A DNA stretch of 12,912 nt from assembly GCA_027013265.1 (NCBI GenBank), contig JALUXQ010000112.1:1-12912 (forward strand), in the 5' to 3' direction. Below the pieces are notes generated by a model. The model was not told where the DNA came from. It did no database searches and saw only the letters and a list, made by a program, of their open reading frames with translations. Shown here piece after piece: positions 8,601-12,912 of the stretch. Source of the DNA: Campylobacteraceae bacterium (GTDB lineage: Bacteria; Campylobacterota; Campylobacteria; Campylobacterales; Sulfurospirillaceae). The stretch's first letter is position 1. Each line of letters opens with the position of its first letter. The position numbers and the translations under genes were made by a program.

Positions 8601-9005
8601 ACAATTACGATAGATTATTGTCGCAATATGATGTACTACCCTAAAAATGAAGAGGCTGGCTCAAGACAGATAGTCCCCATAGGAAAAATAGATGTGCAAC
8701 TTACAAATAATAACTACTATGAGATAGTAGCTACAAATATTGTAAGCGTTGAAGATAAAGAAAAGATTAAATCAAAATTGGTTGAAATCAAAAAATTAGA
8801 TAAAGAGGGTATCAAAAAAAGATATAGAGAGCTAAGAAGAAGTGGTGCAAGGGGGCTGAAAAAACATAAGGAAATCGGTCTATATAAGATAGCAAGAGTT
8901 TCAGATGCTATTGAGTATGATTTTATTCGTTTAAACGAGGATAAATATACTTTTATGATGAAATCAATTGTTAAAGCAAAAAAGTATAGAGGAGGTTTAT
9001 GTTGA
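5673..9005 (+). CDS. Membrane receptor: ABC_sub_bind-PAS-PAS-PP2C (SpoIIE) phosphatase fused to SiaB-like kinase
   Basis: A 1110-residue sensor. Order: N-terminal hydrophobic export segment (about 16-31); periplasmic ABC_sub_bind-like ligand domain (about 39-340, opening HILVLNSYHQTFGW); membrane helix (about 352-373); coiled coil (375-408); PAS1 (about 409-527); PAS2 (about 535-657) with a CIC motif at 585-587; helical linker with SIEYASLIQ (674-682); PP2C/SpoIIE domain (about 695-931). Metal-site acidic residues are present: D712 (VGGD), D731 (DCTGHG), D866 (TTDG), D922-D923 (RNDD). Residues about 935-1103 resemble the SiaB/DUF6272 histidine-kinase-like fold, with the N-box asparagine at 985 (DYCRN). 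So one chain seems to hold both phosphatase and kinase, presumably acting on a SiaC-type protein. Start is uncertain: ATG 5706 would shorten a somewhat polar leader by 11 residues, and neither start has a strong ribosome-binding site. The end overlaps the next gene by 7 nt. Confidence 0.85.
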   Translation: MKITLCMVGCKMVSIVRLLYIIIFSALLLFGNNKKIQSKHILVLNSYHQTFGWVKDIQRAIDDVLKPIKNNYILHVENMDTKRIYSSAYIKALKNIYQIKYKDIKFDIILASDNNAYDFLRHNRDDIFGDVPTLFCGVNFFNDNDIKGLHNFTGVAENTEPKGTIKSALKMFPNTKHVFILNDYLKTGQAFTRITIKAIKDLNLNLDVRIIENLTKKELQVKLSKLPKNSIVILGTYFQDRDKIYYDFKQSGTFIPKYSNAPVFCLVDLSLGYGVVGGSLVGGYYQGFAMAKMAKKVLEGADINTMAVAKHGSTKFVFDYNALKKYNIDFDILPKNSKIINKPIPFFQQYKLAIEIALLIITILIIAIIVLLVQNRKIKIAQEKLKKIQLNQKQLIYERTKELEDQKEFVSSIITSSQDALIVIDKTSNVTMWNASATVIFGYTEEEMVGSSVEKIIPDEFKKLHFAGVKRVSENGETKLLGKGAIEIIGVHKDGTIKNIDLALNSFMIKEEIFYSANIRDISDRKELTDRIQKEKEFTQTIVDSQEQLILTTNGEKILTTNKTFLNFYAVDSIEDFMQIYDARCICDTFDKNAPEGYLQKDMGGEIWIDYVISNSSKIHKAIIIRDKKPFIFSVSATKLPGDNETLLAVFTNITEMEEAKKEVEILHKHTKESIEYASLIQGAVVSKPEDINLFFKSSFVYWMPKDTVGGDIWLLKQLRHEDECILFVIDCTGHGVPGAFVTMIVKSIEREIVANLKKHPEFDISPAIIMSHFNKTMKILLKQTSKDSLSNAGWDGAIIYYNRREQVLKFAGAKTPLFYIDKNGEFKTLKGNRYSVGYKKCDMDYVYKESTMHVQEGMKFYCTTDGYFDQNGGEKGFPFGKKRFENIIKRNHSKLMTKQKDIFVQQLQEYESQIPNNDRNDDITLVGFEIGAKSNIVDDVAIVKYKGVMTQSVIASALENIETSIANIGLMGTISTITIDYCRNMMYYPKNEEAGSRQIVPIGKIDVQLTNNNYYEIVATNIVSVEDKEKIKSKLVEIKKLDKEGIKKRYRELRRSGARGLKKHKEIGLYKIARVSDAIEYDFIRLNEDKYTFMMKSIVKAKKYRGGLC
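8991..8995 (+). promoter_or_regulatory. Ribosome-binding site inside the receptor gene for the first SBP
   Basis: GGAGG lies in the last codons of the receptor gene, 3 nt before the ATG at 8999. That ATG overlaps the receptor stop codon in ATGTTGA. This arrangement favours coupled translation of receptor and binding protein. Confidence 0.6.
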
Positions 9006-9793
9006 GTAAATTATTTGTTTTTATCTTGCTATTAAATAGTGTTATATTTGCCGATAATTTGGTGAATATTTGTGATGATAAAAGCGAATGGCCACCTTAT
9101 TCGTATTATCAAAGAGTTAATGGAAAAATAGATAAAACAAAATTAACTGGAGCAGTAACTGAACTATTGAGTAAGATTTTTAAAAGTATCGGTATAAAAT
9201 ATAAAATTGATATGATACCTTGGAAAAGATGCCTTTATCTCGTTGAGCACTATAGTAAAACAAACAAATATGAAATGTTTATAAATGGAAGTTATTCAAA
9301 AAAGAGAGTTGAGAAATACGATATAACAGAGCCTATTTATTATACAAGCAAGGCTATCTTTTATGCAATAAAGAAGTTCCCAAATGGGATTTTAAAAGAC
9401 AATAAATTTGATATAAACAGATATAAACTTTGTGATGTTCATGGGTATAATCTTGATGTTTATTATAATGAATATGGACTAGATAAGAATAAAAAAGTTG
9501 ATCAAGGAGCAAGATCTGTTTATGATGTATTGAGAAAAGCACAAAGGGGAAGGTGCGATGTATTTATAGTGTCTTTGCCAGTAGTTTTGGGTGCTATTTC
9601 GATAGGAAAATATAGTATGCCAAAAGGTGTTAAATATCAAAAATATTTAGGTATCAAACCCACTCCTTTTTATATATATGTTTCAAAAGAGTCTCCTAGA
9701 GCTAAAGAGTTGATTAAGAAGATAAACAGTGCAATAGTGGCACTAAAAAAGAACATGGAATATCAAAAAATTTTTGATAAATATATAAAGTGA
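8999..9793 (+). CDS. Periplasmic solute-binding protein (type II PBP / SBP_bac_3-like)
   Basis: Exported protein of 264 residues. Residues 1-18 form a signal peptide (hydrophobic core FVFILLLNSVIFA). The mature part begins with the usual first strand and ligand-pocket region (W31-PPY), then helix 1 and a conserved PWKR motif (74-77), a GSYSKKR loop (about 97-103), and a second lobe containing GARSVYDVLRKAQRGRCDVFI (about 166-186). It ends with a closing helix (IFDKYIK). This is the two-lobe architecture of PBPb/SBP_bac_3 proteins, but no ABC permease or ATPase gene lies nearby. Flanking genes are receptors, so it more likely acts as a ligand-presenting partner for signalling than in uptake. 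Ligand unknown; the canonical amino-acid-binding Arg/Asp signature could not be confidently placed. It overlaps the upstream receptor and sits 9 nt before the next one. Confidence 0.75.
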   Translation: MLSKLFVFILLLNSVIFADNLVNICDDKSEWPPYSYYQRVNGKIDKTKLTGAVTELLSKIFKSIGIKYKIDMIPWKRCLYLVEHYSKTNKYEMFINGSYSKKRVEKYDITEPIYYTSKAIFYAIKKFPNGILKDNKFDINRYKLCDVHGYNLDVYYNEYGLDKNKKVDQGARSVYDVLRKAQRGRCDVFIVSLPVVLGAISIGKYSMPKGVKYQKYLGIKPTPFYIYVSKESPRAKELIKKINSAIVALKKNMEYQKIFDKYIK

Positions 9794-9802
9794 TAAATCT
9801 GT

Positions 9803-11857
9803 ATGAAATCTCTCGTATTTAAAACTTCATTTTTTATCATTACTTCATTAACAATAAGCACGATTATAAGTGGTTACATAAATCATGAAAAACAGTTTGC
9901 ATTGATCAAAGAGTTGAAGAAAAATCAAAAAGATTATATTTTGTTTCAACTTAATAGAACTCAAAATAATTCAATCAAGAAAGAGTATGAGATTTTAAAA
10001 GAGTTTGCTTTGTCTGCAACATCCTCTTTTGCTGATGCATTATATAACATTGATGAAGATATAGCACAAAACAGCATAAAGAGTTTCCTAAAGAAAGAAA
10101 ATATAATTGCTGTTGAGATATATGATAATGTATCAAAATCAGATTTTAAAGCAGGATACAAAAAAGCTGGAAAAAACTATATATCCAATCAACTGCCAAG
10201 AGAGTTTTTAAAAAAGCAATTTATCAAATATGATTTATATGGTGATGGTAGAAATATAGGATATTTGAAAATCTTTTATGATAATGACAAAATTTATAAA
10301 AGAATTAGATACTTAAAAGAACATGATTTACAACTTTTTAATAGACAATCTAGCCAAATAGATTTAAAAATAAAAAAATATTTAAGAGAGCAAATTATCG
10401 ATTTTGTAATTAATGGAGTAGTAATAATTTTTATTATAGTTGTTTTGTTGGGAAAATTGATCAGCAAACCACTGTTAAATTTTCAAAATGGTCTCCAATC
10501 ATTTTTTGAATATTTAAAAGATCCTAAGAAAAAAGTGGTACCAATTGCCATAGACACAGAAGATGAATTTGGACAAATGGCAAAATCTGTTAATGAAAAT
10601 ATAAAAGTAAGTATGAAATTACATGGTGAAATATCAAATTTAGTTTCAATAGTAGATAAGTATGTGATAATGAGCGAGGCTGATAATGAAGGAATAATTA
10701 CAAAAGCTAGTGAAGCATTTTGTAAGATAAGCGGATATACAAAAGAAGAGTTAATAGGCAAACCTCACAATATTGTAAGGCATCCAGATATGCCAAAAGA
10801 TTTATTTCAAGAACTTTGGGAAGCCATTAAAGCAGGAAGTGTCTGGAGTGGCGAGATAAAAAATAGAAGAAAAGACGGTAAGTATTATTGGGTTTCTGCA
10901 ATTATTACTCCAAAGTGTACAGATATTGGAGCAAGTTGTGGATATACTTCAATCATGCATGACATAACGGACAAGAAAAGAGTTGAAGATTTAACCAGAA
11001 ATCTTGAAATTAAAGTGGTTGAGAGAACACAAGATTTAGAAGAGGCAAAAAAGGAGATAGAAGAGATTCACAGTCATACTAAAGACTCTATAAAGTATGC
11101 ATCACTTATTCAAAATGCCTTAATTCCAGATAATAAACTCTTTAAAAATTTTTTCAATGATTATTTTGTGATATGGAGTCCTAAAGATATAGTTGGTGGA
11201 GATATCTATCTTTTTGAAGGATTAAGAAAGCAAGATGAGTGTTTGTTGATGGTGATTGATTGTACTGGTCATGGTGTTCATGGGGCTTTTGTTACTATGC
11301 TTGTAAAAGCGATAGAGAGACAAATAATTGCTAAGATTAATTATAGTAAAGAGGTAGTTTCACCAGCAAATTTTCTAAGTATTTTTAATAGAAATATGAA
11401 AACTCTTCTAAAGCAAAATTCAAGTGATTCTGTTTCAAATGCTGGTTTCGACGGAGGTATTCTCTACTATAATAAAAGAGAAAAAATTGTTAAATTTGCA
11501 GGTGCACAAACTCCTTTATTCTACACTAAAAATGGTAAACTTCATATAATTAAAGGTGATAAGTATTCAGTAGGCTACAAGAAGTGTGATATAGATTATA
11601 AATACACAGAGCATATCGTTAATGTGGAGGATGGTATGAAATTTTATCTCACGACTGATGGCTACTTTGACCAAAATGGTGGCAAGAAAGGGTTTCCGTT
11701 TGGTAAAAAAAGATTTTGTAAATTGGTAAATAAGTATAGCGATAAGTCAATGATGGAGCAACAAGAGCATTTTCTTCATGAGATGATTGAGTGGAAAGAT
11801 GTAATTATCAACTACGAAAGAAATGATGACATAACTCTAGTTGGGCTGGAGATATGA
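9803..11857 (+). CDS. Membrane receptor: HAMP-PAS (Aer-like)-PP2C (SpoIIE) phosphatase
   Basis: A 684-residue sensor phosphatase. TM1 about 8-25; periplasmic domain about 26-198 (small, helical with an NIIAVEIYDN strand at 100-109); TM2 about 199-219; HAMP-like region about 219-273 (DTEDEFGQMAKSVNENI); PAS about 285-390; helical linker ending in SIKYASLIQ (429-437); PP2C domain about 450-684. The PAS has the Aer signature NIVRHPDMP (323-331), W339, W348 and KDGKYYWV (357-364), so FAD binding and redox or energy sensing are plausible. PP2C acidic residues D467, D486, D619 and D675-D676 are intact; the GHG loop reads GHGVHG rather than the common GHGVPG. Unlike its paralogue upstream, it ends after the phosphatase and has no kinase domain. 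There is no clear ribosome-binding site; the 9-nt gap to the SBP suggests translational coupling. Confidence 0.85.
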   Translation: MKSLVFKTSFFIITSLTISTIISGYINHEKQFALIKELKKNQKDYILFQLNRTQNNSIKKEYEILKEFALSATSSFADALYNIDEDIAQNSIKSFLKKENIIAVEIYDNVSKSDFKAGYKKAGKNYISNQLPREFLKKQFIKYDLYGDGRNIGYLKIFYDNDKIYKRIRYLKEHDLQLFNRQSSQIDLKIKKYLREQIIDFVINGVVIIFIIVVLLGKLISKPLLNFQNGLQSFFEYLKDPKKKVVPIAIDTEDEFGQMAKSVNENIKVSMKLHGEISNLVSIVDKYVIMSEADNEGIITKASEAFCKISGYTKEELIGKPHNIVRHPDMPKDLFQELWEAIKAGSVWSGEIKNRRKDGKYYWVSAIITPKCTDIGASCGYTSIMHDITDKKRVEDLTRNLEIKVVERTQDLEEAKKEIEEIHSHTKDSIKYASLIQNALIPDNKLFKNFFNDYFVIWSPKDIVGGDIYLFEGLRKQDECLLMVIDCTGHGVHGAFVTMLVKAIERQIIAKINYSKEVVSPANFLSIFNRNMKTLLKQNSSDSVSNAGFDGGILYYNKREKIVKFAGAQTPLFYTKNGKLHIIKGDKYSVGYKKCDIDYKYTEHIVNVEDGMKFYLTTDGYFDQNGGKKGFPFGKKRFCKLVNKYSDKSMMEQQEHFLHEMIEWKDVIINYERNDDITLVGLEI

Positions 11858-11872
11858 AAAATTTAATACAAT

Positions 11873-11878
11873 AAGGGG
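11873..11878 (+). promoter_or_regulatory. Ribosome-binding site for the second SBP
   Basis: AAGGGG lies 5 nt before the ATG at 11884 in the 26-nt gap between the second receptor and the second binding protein. It fixes that start and gives the SBP its own initiation site within the operon. Confidence 0.5.
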
Positions 11879-11883
11879 CTGAC

Positions 11884-12609
11884 ATGAAAAAGATATTTTT
11901 TACACTACTGTTTATTTTGAACGGATTATATGCTCAAAATATTTTATTAATGACTGAGATATTTCCACCTTTTCAATTTGAAAAAGATGGGAAAGCTATG
12001 GGGATTGGTATCGAAATAGTTAGGTCTATAGAAAAAGAGTTAGGCCTGCATGACAAAATAAAAATATATCCATGGAAGCGTGGTGTAAAAATAGTCGATA
12101 ACAAAAAAAACAGTGCTCTTTTTTCGATGCTTAAAACAAAAGAGCGTTCACCAAGATATAAATGGGTAGGCCCCATTACTTCTATGAAGCTTGTATTTTT
12201 TAAAAAAAAGGGTTCTTTGATAACACTTAAAACTCTTAATGATGCGAAACAAGTAGGAAAGATTGGTGTTGCCAAGAAAGTGGCAAATTATGAGATGCTC
12301 AAAGCAAAAGGCTTTACAAATCTTGTACCTATTAAGAGGGGTGTAGATGAGCAAAATCTGAAACTTTTGGCATATGGTCGTATAGATCTTTGGCCAACAT
12401 TGCTCAAAGCAGGTATTTATAATGCAAAGCTTATGAGGCTTTTAGATAAGGTGGAGCCCATAAGAAATGTTGTTGCATTTCAAGGAGATATGTACATTGC
12501 TTTTAATAAAAATACAGACGATTCTATTGTAAATCGGTGGCAAAAAGCTCTTGATAGATTGAAAAAAAATCACACAATTGATCAGATACTTCAGCAGTAT
12601 AACCAATAA
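11884..12609 (+). CDS. Periplasmic solute-binding protein (type II PBP / SBP_bac_3-like), second copy
   Basis: Exported protein of 241 residues with a signal peptide (MKKIFFTLLFILNGLYA, cleavage expected before Q18). The mature chain starts with a strand and pocket motif (TEIFPPFQF, 24-32), G-IGIEIVRSIEKEL helix (about 40-53), then PWKR (63-66) and KTKERSPRYKWVGP (about 84-97), all standard for type II PBPs of the SBP_bac_3 group. The second lobe includes LLAYGRIDLWP, the usual 'low-complexity protein dictates D-W' strand, and the C-terminus is the closing helix (IDQILQQYNQ). It shares the PWKR element with the SBP at 8999 but is otherwise clearly diverged, so different ligands are likely. 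No transporter genes adjoin it. It sits between the phosphatase receptor and another probable receptor, 12 nt before the latter, which again suggests a role in signalling. Ligand unknown. Confidence 0.8.
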   Translation: MKKIFFTLLFILNGLYAQNILLMTEIFPPFQFEKDGKAMGIGIEIVRSIEKELGLHDKIKIYPWKRGVKIVDNKKNSALFSMLKTKERSPRYKWVGPITSMKLVFFKKKGSLITLKTLNDAKQVGKIGVAKKVANYEMLKAKGFTNLVPIKRGVDEQNLKLLAYGRIDLWPTLLKAGIYNAKLMRLLDKVEPIRNVVAFQGDMYIAFNKNTDDSIVNRWQKALDRLKKNHTIDQILQQYNQ

Positions 12610-12621
12610 GAACAAAAAGAT

Positions 12622-12912
12622 ATGAGCATTGTATTCAAATTTTTTATTTTACTGATTTTTCTAAATTTTCAACTTTTTGCTTTTGATGCGCAAAAAAGCG
12701 TAGATAAAATATCCAAGTTAATTGCAGTTGATTTATATAATGTTGAACCTGAATCAGCGCAGAAATATATATCTTTAATCATAGAAAAAAATAAAAAAAA
12801 TATTATAGCATTTAGACTTATTGACCCAATTGACAATAGCATTGTTTATGAGTATCGTAAGGATGATATATCTTTTGATAATCTTCAGAAAAATTTACAT
12901 GTTGGCTATAAA
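12622..12912 (+). CDS. N-terminus of a probable membrane sensor protein, cut by the window edge
   Basis: An ORF open to the right edge: 97 residues from ATG 12622. Residues 4-20 form a hydrophobic export or anchor segment (FKFFILLIFLNFQLFAF). What follows is a periplasmic-type region: a helix (SVDKISKLIAVDLYNVEPESA), then a strand-turn-strand stretch (NIIAFRLIDPIDNSIVYEY). That stretch resembles the periplasmic NIIAVEIYDN segment of the receptor at 9803. Together with the position 12 nt after an SBP gene, this suggests another sensory membrane protein such as a phosphatase, histidine kinase or diguanylate cyclase. The output domain lies outside the window. The ribosome-binding site is weak (AAAAAGA). 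Confidence 0.6.
   Translation, partial: MSIVFKFFILLIFLNFQLFAFDAQKSVDKISKLIAVDLYNVEPESAQKYISLIIEKNKKNIIAFRLIDPIDNSIVYEYRKDDISFDNLQKNLHVGYK

Noticed and set aside
8999..12609. The two solute-binding proteins as parts of an ABC importer
   Set aside because: No permease or ATPase gene is found anywhere in the window; both are embedded among receptor genes.

Overview
The window is AT-rich, densely coded and entirely on the + strand. It looks like chromosomal DNA from a free-living Campylobacterota (epsilonproteobacterium, Sulfurimonas/Sulfuricurvum/Arcobacter-like). This placement rests on base composition and on the style of the signalling proteins: periplasmic ABC_sub_bind sensors, a PAS domain with a C-x-C motif, and SpoIIE/PP2C phosphatases joined to a SiaB-like kinase. 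It is inference from family knowledge, not a database match.

Left part (1-1674) is surface polysaccharide and housekeeping. It holds the C-terminal end of a Wzz-type chain-length/polysaccharide co-polymerase protein cut by the window edge, then galU (UDP-glucose synthesis), then a small HD-domain phosphohydrolase. Middle (1675-5579): a glycine-zipper envelope protein with its own likely promoter and a downstream hairpin, then a full-length RND (AcrB-type) efflux permease. The homologous N-terminus of the permease extends upstream of its first ATG with no ATG, GTG or TTG available, so it seems to start at a non-canonical AUC codon behind a good ribosome-binding site, or to carry a mutated start.

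Right part (about 5629-12912) is the most interesting: a tightly packed signalling cluster behind a candidate extended -10 promoter. The order is (1) a 1110-residue receptor with periplasmic ABC_sub_bind domain, membrane helix, two PAS domains, PP2C phosphatase and a C-terminal SiaB-like kinase; (2) a periplasmic solute-binding protein (SBP) overlapping it by 7 nt; (3) a 684-residue membrane receptor with HAMP, an Aer-like PAS and PP2C phosphatase; (4) a second periplasmic SBP; (5) the start of a further exported or membrane-anchored protein that runs off the right edge. Receptor and soluble binding protein alternate.

Working model (inference): periplasmic ligands, partly delivered by the SBPs, and internal redox state control two paralogous phosphatase outputs and one kinase acting on a shared SiaC-type phosphoprotein, by analogy with Pseudomonas SiaABCD, which sets c-di-GMP production. 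No SiaC-like protein or diguanylate cyclase lies inside the window, so the target is not shown here. I saw no tRNA, rRNA, CRISPR array, insertion sequence or phage gene.
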